A stretch of 64,000 bases of DNA from Planctomycetota bacterium (GCA_029979005.1 JAPOIJ010000004.1:1-64000); one strand, 5' to 3'. Shown: positions 18,376 through 29,040, numbered from the stretch's first letter. Numbers and translations: made by a program. The notes: generated by a model not told the origin, from the letters alone.

Positions 18376-20328
18376 TTACAAACGGTTCGATCTCGCAAGC
18401 GAATAATTGATTGCCATCAGGACTATGATCATCGCTACCGCGACCAACTGAATCGTGATCTGCCATTCCTGCCACCGGGTAAAGAAGACTAACAGGCTGA
18501 GACCAAGTAAAACACTTCTCGATGCGGAAGACATCGCCTGAAAGGCGTAGCCGGCAATCGATGCCGCAAGGCCAAGAATACCGATCAAAGTAATACTCAC
18601 CATTATCACGACCATCAACGGCGAAGCCGCTTCATTATCGATCGTCAGCATCAGCAATTCGGGCTTGAGTACAAAAGCGAAGGGAAGTGCGAACCCGACC
18701 AGGGCAAACCGAAACGCGGAAAACGCAGCCTTCATCACGTCAGCCTTCGCAATGGCCGCCGCCGCATAAGCCGCCAGAGCGACGGGAGGAGTAACCATGG
18801 ACATCATTCCAAAGTAAAAAATAAACAAATGAGCCGCGAGCGGGGGCGTTTTTAACGTCGTCAACACCGACCCCACCAAGATTGCCATCAGGAGATAACA
18901 GACAGCAGAGGGCAAACCCATCCCCAGAACAATCGTAGAAACCATCAATAACAACAGGGCTAAGATTGCACTATCATTGGCAAAAGCCTGAATCTTGGCT
19001 GGCAAAGATGCTCCCAGACCAGTCAAATCGACCACGCCTAAAATAATTCCGACGCAGGATGCTGCAACGATTAATGCCATCCCTCCTTTTGCTGCACCGA
19101 CCAAGGCCTGAATGACTTTAGGAAAACTCAAGCGAGTCAAATCGCTAAACTGACTTAAAACCAAAATCCCGGCTAGGCTCACGCTAACCGACCGAAACGG
19201 CGTAAAACCTCGCAAAAGCATTGCTATTAGTATTACGAAAGCTCCAAAGAACACGAATCCCTGATACGCAGACATCGGTGCCTCTGACTCCGCTCCAAGC
19301 TTGCTCTCCGCTTCGGCACCAATTCGCTTGGAATGAAAATGCACGGTCAACAGCAAAGCCGTGTAATACAAAATCGCTGGAATAAGTGCGGCCTTAATAA
19401 TTTCGACATACGTCACCGCTGGCTCAACCAACTCGAGCATCATGTAAGCACCGGCTCCCATGATCGGAGGCATCAAAGCCCCGCCCGAACTTGCGGCCGC
19501 CTCCACTCCCGCAGCGGACTCTGAATCAAAACCGGAGCTTTTCATCAATGGAATCGTAAAAGTACCGGTCGTTGCCGTGTTCGCAACTGCACTTCCGGAA
19601 AGTGAGCCCATTAACCCACTGCTAACAACAGCTACTTTCGCCGGCCCGCCAGAGCTATTCTTAAATAGGCTTCGAGCAAGTTTAATGACGTAAGCAGTCG
19701 CCCCTGTCTGTTCCAGTAATGTCCCAAACAAAACAAACAAGAAGACATAATTAAACATTACTTTGAGCGCTACGCCGAATACACCACCCGACTGCAAAAA
19801 TGACTTTTGAGCGATTTGCCCCCAAGAAGAACCGCGATGCGGGAACAACCAGTCCGGCATACTGGCTCCAAAAATCGCGTAGGCAATAAAGAAGCTACAG
19901 AGAATTGGCAGCGTCCACCCGATTGCTCTTCGTGTTGCCTCCAAAATCAAAACAAGCCCGGTTCCGGCTATGTAAAAATCAATCGGTTTTTCACTTCCCG
20001 CACGATCTCCCAACAGGATACCATCCACCCAAAACCTTTTCAGATTCTGCTCACTCTGCACAAAGATATAGCCAAAAACGACAACCGTTAACAGCATCAA
20101 AACAAGATCGATCACGCGACCAAAGAGCCAGTCCGGTTTCTCCTTGGCCAAAGGTCGGCTAAGAAACACAAGTAACAAACCCAACATCCCAAACATGGCA
20201 AGGTTGGGCTGTGGATCAAAAACGTTCGAGTTAGTGGCGGCCAGCACGAATAACGACAACAGAACCGCCAACACGCAATAGACAAAATTCTTGCTGGATT
20301 CGAAGCGATCAGTCATGAAATAAATCAA
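18376..20328 (-). CDS. TRAP transporter fused permease (TAXI type)
   Basis: Many TM segments; SSGGALMPPIMGAGAYMMLEL, LGMGLPSAVCYLLMAILV, TPPVALAAYAAAAIAKAD. Confidence 0.9.
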   Translation of the reverse strand: MIYFMTDRFESSKNFVYCVLAVLLSLFVLAATNSNVFDPQPNLAMFGMLGLLLVFLSRPLAKEKPDWLFGRVIDLVLMLLTVVVFGYIFVQSEQNLKRFWVDGILLGDRAGSEKPIDFYIAGTGLVLILEATRRAIGWTLPILCSFFIAYAIFGASMPDWLFPHRGSSWGQIAQKSFLQSGGVFGVALKVMFNYVFLFVLFGTLLEQTGATAYVIKLARSLFKNSSGGPAKVAVVSSGLMGSLSGSAVANTATTGTFTIPLMKSSGFDSESAAGVEAAASSGGALMPPIMGAGAYMMLELVEPAVTYVEIIKAALIPAILYYTALLLTVHFHSKRIGAEAESKLGAESEAPMSAYQGFVFFGAFVILIAMLLRGFTPFRSVSVSLAGILVLSQFSDLTRLSFPKVIQALVGAAKGGMALIVAASCVGIILGVVDLTGLGASLPAKIQAFANDSAILALLLLMVSTIVLGMGLPSAVCYLLMAILVGSVLTTLKTPPLAAHLFIFYFGMMSMVTPPVALAAYAAAAIAKADVMKAAFSAFRFALVGFALPFAFVLKPELLMLTIDNEAASPLMVVIMVSITLIGILGLAASIAGYAFQAMSSASRSVLLGLSLLVFFTRWQEWQITIQLVAVAMIIVLMAINYSLARSNRL

Positions 20329-20402
20329 TTGGTTGATTGTGTTTTCAATACGCCATCAGTAAAAAACTGACGGAGTTTTGCCGGTCAAAAAAGCGACGGC
20401 CA

Positions 20403-21437
20403 TCATTCAGCACTCGGCCAGATACCGATCTCTTTGTAGAACTTGATTGCTCCGGGATGAAAAGGAACGCCAGTATCTCTCGTGGCATTTTTTGGGTTAA
20501 GCGCCTTCCCGGCAGGGTGCTTTTCAGCGATCTTTGCGCGGTTTTCGTACATCAATTTCGTCAGTTGGTAAACGACGTCTTCATCTACTTTTTCGTGCGT
20601 AATCAATTGCATATTTCCAACATTCAATCCCACCATATCTTGATCGAGATCACTATAAGCCTCTGCTTTTACGGGCACAGGAAAATAGAACGGATACTCC
20701 TTTAATTTTTCCGGGGCATCCTCATCGAGCTCAATAAATACAACATCCTGAGACGCACACAATTGAGTAACGGCAGGAATTGGAATTGCACCACCCATGA
20801 ATGCTGCATCTGCCTTCCCATCGGACAACATCTCTGCAGCGGCAAGATAATTTCCGGGAATCACATCTCCCAAATCCTCGTAAGCAACACCGTGCGCTTC
20901 AAGCAATGGCTTTAAGAAATAATCGAATCCGGCACCGGCAGGTCCCAGCACTACGCGTTTGCCCTTTAGATCCGAGATCTTCTCAATTCCCGATCCTTTG
21001 GTGGTCACAAAAATACCGACATTCGGTGCTAAAGTCGCAACTGTCCGAACCGCATGAGGGGTTTTCCAAGCTCCCTCTCCCAGATTCGCAAAGTAAGCAA
21101 TCGCAGCATTGGCCATGCCGAATTCGATATCTCCCGATTCCAATTTTCGGATATTCTCCTGTGTTCCTTTGGTGCCCTGGCTAGTAATCACCCAGTTGAG
21201 GTCACCTTTATTGGCTTCAACAACGCTCGAAATCGCATTGCCTACGGGAGCAAACGCGCCACCAGCAGGAGCGGTTCCAACCGTGATGAACTGACGACCT
21301 GTATCGCCAGAGCCTCCACCAGCGACGCCTTCCTTCTTCTCACATCCAGTCAACGTCAACAAACAGATTGCCAGGATGACAATCGCACCGTTGGACAAAC
21401 TCGAAAACCATTCACGTCGTTGAGACATCTTCGTCAT
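20403..21437 (-). CDS. TAXI-family TRAP transporter solute-binding protein
   Basis: Lipobox-like LTLTGCEKK; FITVGTAPAGGAFAPVGNAISSVVEA; GIEKISDLKGKRVVLGPAGAGFDYF. Adjacent to the permease gene. Confidence 0.9.
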   Translation of the reverse strand: MTKMSQRREWFSSLSNGAIVILAICLLTLTGCEKKEGVAGGGSGDTGRQFITVGTAPAGGAFAPVGNAISSVVEANKGDLNWVITSQGTKGTQENIRKLESGDIEFGMANAAIAYFANLGEGAWKTPHAVRTVATLAPNVGIFVTTKGSGIEKISDLKGKRVVLGPAGAGFDYFLKPLLEAHGVAYEDLGDVIPGNYLAAAEMLSDGKADAAFMGGAIPIPAVTQLCASQDVVFIELDEDAPEKLKEYPFYFPVPVKAEAYSDLDQDMVGLNVGNMQLITHEKVDEDVVYQLTKLMYENRAKIAEKHPAGKALNPKNATRDTGVPFHPGAIKFYKEIGIWPSAE

Positions 21438-21647
21438 CCCTTTTAAAGTTCGTTAATTGAGTCGTTGGCGACCTTGAGTCGTTGGCGACCCCGTCTCCAT
21501 TTATGATAACACCCCCCCGATCGCCTCTCTATAGGGCAGTTCATGACGAGAGCTTCAAGTAAAAACACTAAGCACCCACGTCCCGACCTAGAGAGAACAG
21601 GCAGCACTTCAATCAATTACTGTGATTTTTATCACTGAGTTTCTTTA

Positions 21648-22556
21648 TCACTGAGTTTCTTTAACATTGAGCTTCTTTAACTCAATTTTACGAAACTGAG
21701 TCGGGTGGCTTTCAGACTGAAGAGAAATGGTGCCACTTTCGAGCATCAAATTTCCATCGACGATTAGCGGGCGAGCCTCAGCATCGCGTTCGTCCAATTG
21801 CGGTTTGGTATATTCCAATACTACTTTACCGTCTACCCAGTGGCGTATTACCTCATTACCGCGAACCTCGATCTCGACCGTCACCCACTGGTCACCGCGA
21901 AATGACGGCGAATTACTACTTGTGCAATGGCGTTTAATTAACTTCCCATCCATCACAACGTTCGTGCCGGGCGTGCACAAATTGAGCGTTGATCGTTCGC
22001 CGGTTTCACCGGCTCCCAGTAATTGAACTTCAATCGATACGGGAAACTTTTGGTTGAGTCCCATCTTCGCAGGGTCCTGACCATGTAACATTAGACCATT
22101 GTTACGAAACGCCCACCCCGGACCGTTCTCAACTTGATCGCCAGTGAATCGGTATTCGACTCTCAACAAATAGTGAGAGAATGAATCTTTGTAAAACAGG
22201 TGGCCAAATTTTTCCCAGTCTTTACGATCCTTACCATCCATGCTCAAAAAGTCTTCCGGTTTGTACTGATCATAAGAGACCGTCAACAATCCGTCTTGAA
22301 CGCGAAAGGTGTCGCCATAATTGACTCCTAATTCGTGCCCGCGAATCTTTGGCGTCCAGCCGGTGAGATCCTTTCCATTGAACAGCTGAATCCATTCTCC
22401 GGTTTCAGAATCGTCATTCTTTGATTGTTCTAGGGCTTCAATCGAGATTTTCGTCCCGACAAACACCTCGTGCGGCTCGGGTGCGGCACATTCCTGAGCG
22501 TCAGCGGACGCGACAAAACTGGCGAAAATGACAGTTAACAGCATGAATTTGATCAT
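21648..22556 (-). CDS. DUF1080 (3-keto-disaccharide hydrolase-like) secreted protein
   Basis: WIQLFNGKDLTGWTPKIRGHELG...; signal peptide starts at MIKFMLLTVIFASFVASADA (22556). The ORF-track start at 22658 is probably too long. Confidence 0.85.
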   Translation of the reverse strand: MIKFMLLTVIFASFVASADAQECAAPEPHEVFVGTKISIEALEQSKNDDSETGEWIQLFNGKDLTGWTPKIRGHELGVNYGDTFRVQDGLLTVSYDQYKPEDFLSMDGKDRKDWEKFGHLFYKDSFSHYLLRVEYRFTGDQVENGPGWAFRNNGLMLHGQDPAKMGLNQKFPVSIEVQLLGAGETGERSTLNLCTPGTNVVMDGKLIKRHCTSSNSPSFRGDQWVTVEIEVRGNEVIRHWVDGKVVLEYTKPQLDERDAEARPLIVDGNLMLESGTISLQSESHPTQFRKIELKKLNVKETQ

Positions 22557-22783
22557 AAAAACACTCACTCGTTTCTCTGAAATATTACGTCGGACCCCGA
22601 AAAGCACAGTATAACGAGTAAAATTGAACAAAACCTCCGGTCTCTCACAAAGACTCAAAATAACGTCTTGCGATAATCCGCCAAATTTGCATAATAGCCG
22701 AGCTACGGACGGTTTCGCATTTCGAACCCGTCCAATTTTTGTTGGAAATAGATTTAGACGAGGCTATTGGTCAATTGGCGAAA

Positions 22784-23044
22784 ATGCGAAGAAAAACCAC
22801 ACGTCGTAAGGTTAAGGCGAAAACCCGAACAGCGCGAAGAGATCCGCTGTACGTAGATGGTGAACGTCCGCGTCCAATGTACGTCGATTACAAGGACGTT
22901 GAACTATTTAAAAAATTGATCAACCGCCACGGTCGAATTGTTGGCCGCCGCAAAACCGGTTGCACCGCAATTAGCCAACATGCCGTTACCGAATCGATCA
23001 AGCGTGCCCGCTTCATGGCTTTATTACCCTTCAAAGGCGATTAG
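22784..23044 (+). CDS. rpsR: 30S ribosomal protein bS18
   Basis: MYVDYKDVELFKKLINRHGRIVGRRKTGCTAISQHAVTESIKRARFMALLPF. Start uncertain (TTG at 22739 or 22775 possible). Confidence 0.93.
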   Translation: MRRKTTRRKVKAKTRTARRDPLYVDGERPRPMYVDYKDVELFKKLINRHGRIVGRRKTGCTAISQHAVTESIKRARFMALLPFKGD

Positions 23045-23108
23045 TCAATGCGGAAGTGCTCGGTCCCTCCGCCAGGCATCGAACGCCACTGAACAATTAG
23101 AATAGTCA

Positions 23109-23141
23109 AACCTGCCGCTCATTACTGGCAGGTTTTTTTTT
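23109..23141 (+). terminator. intrinsic terminator after rpsR
   Basis: AACCTGCCGCTCATTACTGGCAGGTTTTTTTTT. Confidence 0.92.
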
Positions 23142-23187
23142 GAGTTTCCAGTTGAGTGACCCAACCGCCCTTAAACCCGAGGCCAGC

Positions 23188-23613
23188 ATGTCGGAAGTGT
23201 TTAAAACGAAACGGAGAGTAGAGTTTCGCGAAACCGACATGGCGGGCATTGTGCACTTTTCTAATTTTTTTGCCTACATGGAACAGGCAGAGCACGCATT
23301 GCTTCGCAGCCTCGATCTGGGGGTCATGTGCAACATCGACGGTCGTGACATTAGCTTTCCCCGTGTAAGCGCGACCTGTGACTATCGAGTCTCTATCCGC
23401 TTCGAAGAAGTGATTGACATTGAGGTTGTCGTCAAGAATATCGGAACCAAGAGTATTACCTACGGATTTCGTTTTCTTCGTGATGAAACGCCGGTCGCAG
23501 ACGGTTCCATCACCGTCGTTTGCTGTTTAATGAAACACGGAGAACGTCCCCAGTCGGTCGAGACCCCCGTAGAATTCATCAACGCAATCAAACCATTTCT
23601 TGAAGCCCCCTAA
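23188..23613 (+). CDS. 4HBT/YbgC-like acyl-CoA thioesterase
   Basis: RRVEFRETDMAGIVHFSNFFAYMEQAEHALLRSL is a hot-dog thioesterase signature. ATG at 23188 preferred over the ORF-track start. Confidence 0.85.
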   Translation: MSEVFKTKRRVEFRETDMAGIVHFSNFFAYMEQAEHALLRSLDLGVMCNIDGRDISFPRVSATCDYRVSIRFEEVIDIEVVVKNIGTKSITYGFRFLRDETPVADGSITVVCCLMKHGERPQSVETPVEFINAIKPFLEAP

Positions 23614-23664
23614 TCTTGAAGCTCCTAACAGTCCCTGATTTTTGTTAAAAGAGACTTAATTTTC

Positions 23665-24603
23665 ATGTCAGTCTATTTGCAAAACCTGACGGTTCGACTG
23701 GCTCAGGGCGTTGGTAAACTCTCACCAGAGACCCGGGAACTCCATAAAAATTACTTTCTCGCCGCGCAACAACCCGATGGTGGGTTTGCTGGCAGGGAAG
23801 GGGGAAGCGATCTTTATTACACAACATTTGCAATGCGAGGCCTTTCAATTCTCGGCGAACTCTACGGGGACGTTGCGGATCGCATCGAAGCCTATCTCAA
23901 ACCGCAGCTTTCATCTCGCCAAACAATCGTCGACTTTTTCTCACTTTTTTACGCCGCTAATCTTCTAAAAGTCTCATCAGGCAAAGATATTTTCAGCGAC
24001 GCAGACCCAAGCTGGCGGACCCAAGTGGCGACCTTTCTTGAAACTCTGCGACGCGATGATGGAGGCTACGCAAAAGCTCCCGAAGGGAACGCGGGAAGTA
24101 CCTACCACACCTTTCTCGTCCTATTGGTATTGCAACTAATCGAGTGCCCGATCCCTAACCCAGAAAAGGCCATTGAATTCCTCGATTCTAGACGTGACGC
24201 CGAAGGTGGTTGGCACGAGATTCGAGTCAGCAAACGCCCGGGAACCAATCCAACCGCAGCAGCCGTTGCCAGCCTGCTCATCCTCGATGCAATCGACGAA
24301 TCCAAAGATCCTGAATTGGTTGCGACCACTCTCGATTTTCTGGTTGAGATGCAAACTGACGAGGGGGGATTACGTGCGAATACCCGGATTCCAATCGCGG
24401 ATCTTCTGAGCTCTTTTACGGGAGCTCTAACTTTGATTGACCTCGATGCGTTTGAGGAAATAGACATTGCCTCATATCGCCGATTCGTGGAATCAATGCA
24501 ACGGCCCGAAGGCGGTTTTCAGGCGGCAGCCTGGGACACGGCTCACGATGTCGAATACTCATTTTACGGCTTGGGGTGTATGGCTCTTCTTGAGAACCAT
24601 TAG
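23665..24603 (+). CDS. prenyltransferase beta-subunit/squalene oxidase repeat protein
   Basis: Repeated PDGGFAGREGGSDLYYTTFAMRGL, DDGGYAKAPEGNAGSTYHTFLVLL, AEGGWHEI and PEGGFQAAAWDTAHDVEYSFYGL units. Confidence 0.85.
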   Translation: MSVYLQNLTVRLAQGVGKLSPETRELHKNYFLAAQQPDGGFAGREGGSDLYYTTFAMRGLSILGELYGDVADRIEAYLKPQLSSRQTIVDFFSLFYAANLLKVSSGKDIFSDADPSWRTQVATFLETLRRDDGGYAKAPEGNAGSTYHTFLVLLVLQLIECPIPNPEKAIEFLDSRRDAEGGWHEIRVSKRPGTNPTAAAVASLLILDAIDESKDPELVATTLDFLVEMQTDEGGLRANTRIPIADLLSSFTGALTLIDLDAFEEIDIASYRRFVESMQRPEGGFQAAAWDTAHDVEYSFYGLGCMALLENH

Positions 24604-24765
24604 AATTTAGGGAACTGCAACTTCTGTTTAGTTGACAAACTTCTACGACCATGGGCTCAACGAAATCAACCGTACAACCTTTCTTTGACAGGTGATCCTC
24701 AGGACGCAGTGGAACGCTAAGACCAATAATCAAAAACCGGTAAACCCATTCAATGGAGGGCATCC

Positions 24766-25440
24766 ATGCCCGATTTTGTTGCCAACGCAGTGACCAAAGA
24801 ATTCGAAACCCCAACGGGACCTCTAAGAATCCTCGACGGAATTTCCGCCGAACTTGATCGGGGGCAAAACATGGCGGTCATTGGTGATAGCGGGAGCGGC
24901 AAAAGTACGTTCCTGCATATCGCCGGCACACTTGATTCGCCAAGCTCTGGCATCGTTAGTCTAATCGGAAGCAATCTTACTGAACTCGATGAGAATCAAC
25001 TTGCCCGGTTTCGGAATGAAAACATTGGATTCATCTTCCAGGAACACCACTTGCTTCCACAATTGACTGCCCTCGAGAACGTTCTCCTACCGATGGTCGC
25101 CACAGGCGCAACGGATCAAAAATCAATTCAACGCGGAAAAGATCTGCTTGATTCGGTCGGTCTATCCGATCGGATCGATCACCGACCTGCGGCCATGTCC
25201 GGCGGTGAGCGTCAACGAGTTGCCGTGGCCCGGGCACTAATTCAAGAACCTATTTTATTACTAGCCGATGAACCGACTGGCAGCCTTGATCAAGCGAACG
25301 CCGAAAAAACAGGCCAACTCTTGCTCGAACTCCAAGACCAACACAACATGATTCTTATTTGTGTTACTCACTCCTCAAAACTAGCGTCTATTTTCCAAAA
25401 TCAAACGCGACTGATCAACGGGAGGTTTGAAACCGTATGA
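24766..25440 (+). CDS. ABC transporter ATP-binding protein, LolD/MacB type
   Basis: Walker A IGDSGSGKSTFLH, signature MSGGERQRVAVARAL, Walker B ILLLADEPTGSLD. Confidence 0.93.
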   Translation: MPDFVANAVTKEFETPTGPLRILDGISAELDRGQNMAVIGDSGSGKSTFLHIAGTLDSPSSGIVSLIGSNLTELDENQLARFRNENIGFIFQEHHLLPQLTALENVLLPMVATGATDQKSIQRGKDLLDSVGLSDRIDHRPAAMSGGERQRVAVARALIQEPILLLADEPTGSLDQANAEKTGQLLLELQDQHNMILICVTHSSKLASIFQNQTRLINGRFETV

Positions 25441-28400
25441 ATCGTTGGCAAATCGCAACCAAGAGCCTGTTCTTCTTTCGTCGTAACAATCTGGCAATTG
25501 CACTGGGGGTCGCTGCCGCAACAGCAGTTCTCACCGGTGCTCTCATTGTTGGCGATAGTATGCGGCACAGCCTGCGTGAGCTTACCCTCGAACGCTTAGG
25601 CAAGATCGACGAGATGATACTATCCGATGGCTTCTTCGATCAATCGCTTGCTGAAACGTTGAGTCAGACCACTGCGTTTAAACAAACTTACACACAGGCA
25701 AGTCCCGCGATCTTTTTTCCCGGTGGAACCGTACAAAACGCGACCAACTCCCAACACCGAGCAGGCCAAGTTACCGTGCTCGGAATCACGCCCGAGTTTT
25801 GGCAGTTTGAACAGGACGGCGAAATCGCCCCAAAAAAACTTGATGAAAATAGCATCATCATCAATCAAGCGGTAGCAGACGACCTCCAAATTAGTAATTC
25901 CGATGTTGATTCGGGTAATGCCAAAATCACCATCCGGATTCCCAAACGAAACCAACTTCCAGCAGACAGCGCTCTCGGTAAAAAGAATGATTTGATCGAG
26001 AGCATCGTCGATTTGGAAGTTATCCAAATTATTCCAATGTCAGGACTTGGTCGGTTTGGGATGTTCCCCTCCCAGGCCGACCCCTACAACGTATTTGTAT
26101 CAATTCAATTGCTGCAGGATTCGCTTTCTCGCTCTGTTCTCCGGCATAAATCAGATCCCGCTCAAGCAAACCTTATTCTGATTAGTGGAAAAGAAAACAC
26201 GCTACCCACTGAAATTGAATCGAAGCAACTCCGACAGGCCCTTCGGCCTTCGCTCGAAGACTATGGCTTATCTCTTAAACGTGTGACTCAGGCTTCTCCA
26301 GGAGAAGAAAATGATGAGACTGTATTCGATTATTGGAGCCTATCATCTGACCGTCTCGTCCTGAGTGAAGAAGTGGCAAAATCTACTGTTGCAGCGTTTC
26401 CAACCGCGATGCCCATTTTCACCTACCTCGCCAACGATATCCGAAAATCTGAAGCAGATTCTGGAATTCCATTCTCAATGGTGGCGGCCGTTGATTTCGA
26501 CAGCACCTTCGAACCAATATCGGCGCTCACTGGAGACCCTATCTCTCCAATTAAGGCTAATGAAATCGTCTTAAATCAGTGGGCAGCGGATGATCTTGAG
26601 GCGACCAAAGGCGACTCGGTTGTCGTTACTTTCTTCGAGCCCGAAACAACTCACGGAACTCAAACAGAAGAATCGGTGGAGCTTACCGTCGTCGACATTG
26701 CAGAACTAACCGAACCAGATAGAGCATTTCGAGTCTCTCGTCGCGGCCAGGTCAGTCCTGCAGAATTCAAACAACGCCCGACCCTTGCCAACGATCCCAA
26801 CTTGACTCCCGAAGTCCCCGGAGTAACTGATGCGCGATCAATCGAAAACTGGGATCTCCCCTTCGATACAGCTGGCAAAATCAGGCCTCAGGATGACGAC
26901 TACTGGGGCAACCACAGAACAACACCCAAGGCGTTTGTTTCACTCGCAAGAGGGCAAGAACTCTGGGATAGTCGGTTTGGAAACATCACGAGTTTTCGCA
27001 TTCCAATTACCGCCGGATCCAAACAGGAAGTCTCAGAGCACCTGCAAACTCAATTTATCGAGGACGATGCAGAACTAGGGCTTCATTTAGTCCAAATTAA
27101 ACGGCATGGAATTGATGCCTCCTCGGGTTCGACGCCGTTTGACTTCTTGTTCCTTGCATTAAGTATGTTCGTAATTGGCGCGGCCTTAATTTTGGTGTCC
27201 TTACTATTCCGTCTCGGATTACAACAACGTGCCAGTGAACTTGGCTTGTTGAAGGCAATCGGATTCCCACATCACCAGATTCGCCGAATTTGTCTTTACG
27301 AAATGGCATCCGTCTCCTGCCTTGGAGCCATCATCGGTATATCGCTGGGAATGGGATATGCATGGCTCATGATCTTTGGCCTAAAAACATGGTGGGTGGG
27401 CGCAATAGCCCGACCGTTTCTGACCATTCACATTTCGCCATTGAGCCTCGGCATCGGTTTTTTGAGTGGCTTAATCATCTGCGTTCTAACAATTGCGTGG
27501 GCTCTGCGAAGAACTCGTAATCAACCTGTTCATTCTCTTATCAGTGGTCAACTAGAATCACCAGCAAATCAAATTTCCAAGACTCGTAAATCAAGCTTTA
27601 AAATCATTGGGCTACTCGTATTCACCGCGATTGGTCTTACCGCCGCCGCGACACAACTGGCAGGAGAAGCGCAGGCTGGAGCTTTTTTAGGCGCAGGGTT
27701 TTTAATCCTTGCCTCCCTTCTGATGTCGGTCTATCGAACCTTTAGAAAATCCGAACAAGGTCATTCTTCCGGGCGATTAGACCTCTCTCGCTTGGCAATC
27801 ATGAGCTTCCAAAGAAATCCTCTTCGCAGCACGCTAACGATTGGATTAGTCGCGGTTGCTTGTTTTTTAATTGCCGCGGTGAGTTCATTCCGCTTAACAC
27901 CCTCGGAACGTGGTACCGCTGGATTCGAATGGGTCGCCCAAAGTAGCCAGCCTATCTATTACGATTTAAACACCGCGGAAGGGCAGGCACTGGCACTCGG
28001 AGCCGAAAACAAACTCCAAAAGGGAACTGAGATTTCTGCGTTGAGACTCAAACCGGGTGAGGACGCAAGCTGCAACAATTTATACCAATCAACGCAGCCC
28101 CGCATCCTCGGAGTAAACCCGCAGTTCATTCAAGAGTTTGACAAGGCCGAAGCAGGTCGTTTTGCATGGAGCGCATCGCTTGCCTCAACAGAACTGGAAA
28201 AGGAAAACCCGTGGCGGCTACTTGAATCCCCGCACCCCCATTTAGGGACCGAAGAAGATCCGATCCCAGTCGTAATTGATAAAAACACAGCTAACTACAG
28301 TTTGAAGATCTATATCCTTAATACCGTCAAGCAAATTAAATATGATTCCGGAGAGTCAATTTACATTCGGGTGGTAGGCTTTTTGGAAAATACACTTCTC

Positions 28401-28985
28401 CAAGGTAGTCTCATTATTTCGGAACAAGATTTTGAGAAAGCGTTTCCGACGATTGGCGGTTACCAGTATTTTTTAATACGCGAATCCGTAACTGCTGGGC
28501 AGTCGGGGGAATCAGACATTGCCTTATTGGAAGAAAGGCTCAGTGACCAGGGATTTGACGCTCGCTCCGCCGAGGTTCTACTGAGCAACTTCATGTCGGT
28601 TCAAAACACTTACATCAGTACTTTTCAAACACTGGGGGCACTTGGTTTATTGCTGGGAACTTTCGGCCTTGCCGCTGTTCAAATTCGCAGTGTTTTGGAA
28701 CGCAAAAAAGAGCTCGGACTAATGCGAGCTGTTGGATTCCGACGCAGTACCTTGGCTAAGATGATTGTCTTGGAAAACGCCTGGCTTTTGATGATTGGAC
28801 TAAGCATTGGTATTTTTTCAGCCCTATTTACGACCATTCCCCACTGGCTCGTAGGAACGGCAACCGCCCCTTGGCTTGAACTGAGCCTGATGTTCAGTCT
28901 GATCATTGCCGTTGGTTTACTTGTCGGTTTTTATGCGTCCCGGATTATCTCGAAAACACCCCTGCTCGAATCTTTACGAACCTAG
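25437..28985 (+). CDS. ABC transporter permease, FtsX/MacB type, 1182 aa
   Basis: Start overlaps the ATPase gene by 4 nt (ATGA). N-terminal TM, large extracytoplasmic region, two clusters of FtsX-like TM segments (RASELGLLKAIGFPHHQIRRI; RKKELGLMRAVGFRRSTLAKM). Confidence 0.9.
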   Translation: MNRWQIATKSLFFFRRNNLAIALGVAAATAVLTGALIVGDSMRHSLRELTLERLGKIDEMILSDGFFDQSLAETLSQTTAFKQTYTQASPAIFFPGGTVQNATNSQHRAGQVTVLGITPEFWQFEQDGEIAPKKLDENSIIINQAVADDLQISNSDVDSGNAKITIRIPKRNQLPADSALGKKNDLIESIVDLEVIQIIPMSGLGRFGMFPSQADPYNVFVSIQLLQDSLSRSVLRHKSDPAQANLILISGKENTLPTEIESKQLRQALRPSLEDYGLSLKRVTQASPGEENDETVFDYWSLSSDRLVLSEEVAKSTVAAFPTAMPIFTYLANDIRKSEADSGIPFSMVAAVDFDSTFEPISALTGDPISPIKANEIVLNQWAADDLEATKGDSVVVTFFEPETTHGTQTEESVELTVVDIAELTEPDRAFRVSRRGQVSPAEFKQRPTLANDPNLTPEVPGVTDARSIENWDLPFDTAGKIRPQDDDYWGNHRTTPKAFVSLARGQELWDSRFGNITSFRIPITAGSKQEVSEHLQTQFIEDDAELGLHLVQIKRHGIDASSGSTPFDFLFLALSMFVIGAALILVSLLFRLGLQQRASELGLLKAIGFPHHQIRRICLYEMASVSCLGAIIGISLGMGYAWLMIFGLKTWWVGAIARPFLTIHISPLSLGIGFLSGLIICVLTIAWALRRTRNQPVHSLISGQLESPANQISKTRKSSFKIIGLLVFTAIGLTAAATQLAGEAQAGAFLGAGFLILASLLMSVYRTFRKSEQGHSSGRLDLSRLAIMSFQRNPLRSTLTIGLVAVACFLIAAVSSFRLTPSERGTAGFEWVAQSSQPIYYDLNTAEGQALALGAENKLQKGTEISALRLKPGEDASCNNLYQSTQPRILGVNPQFIQEFDKAEAGRFAWSASLASTELEKENPWRLLESPHPHLGTEEDPIPVVIDKNTANYSLKIYILNTVKQIKYDSGESIYIRVVGFLENTLLQGSLIISEQDFEKAFPTIGGYQYFLIRESVTAGQSGESDIALLEERLSDQGFDARSAEVLLSNFMSVQNTYISTFQTLGALGLLLGTFGLAAVQIRSVLERKKELGLMRAVGFRRSTLAKMIVLENAWLLMIGLSIGIFSALFTTIPHWLVGTATAPWLELSLMFSLIIAVGLLVGFYASRIISKTPLLESLRT

Positions 28986-29040
28986 GGGTGATTTTTTCTC
29001 CACGTTTGGTTTCAAAATCAACCGGGAACCAAGTTAGGAC

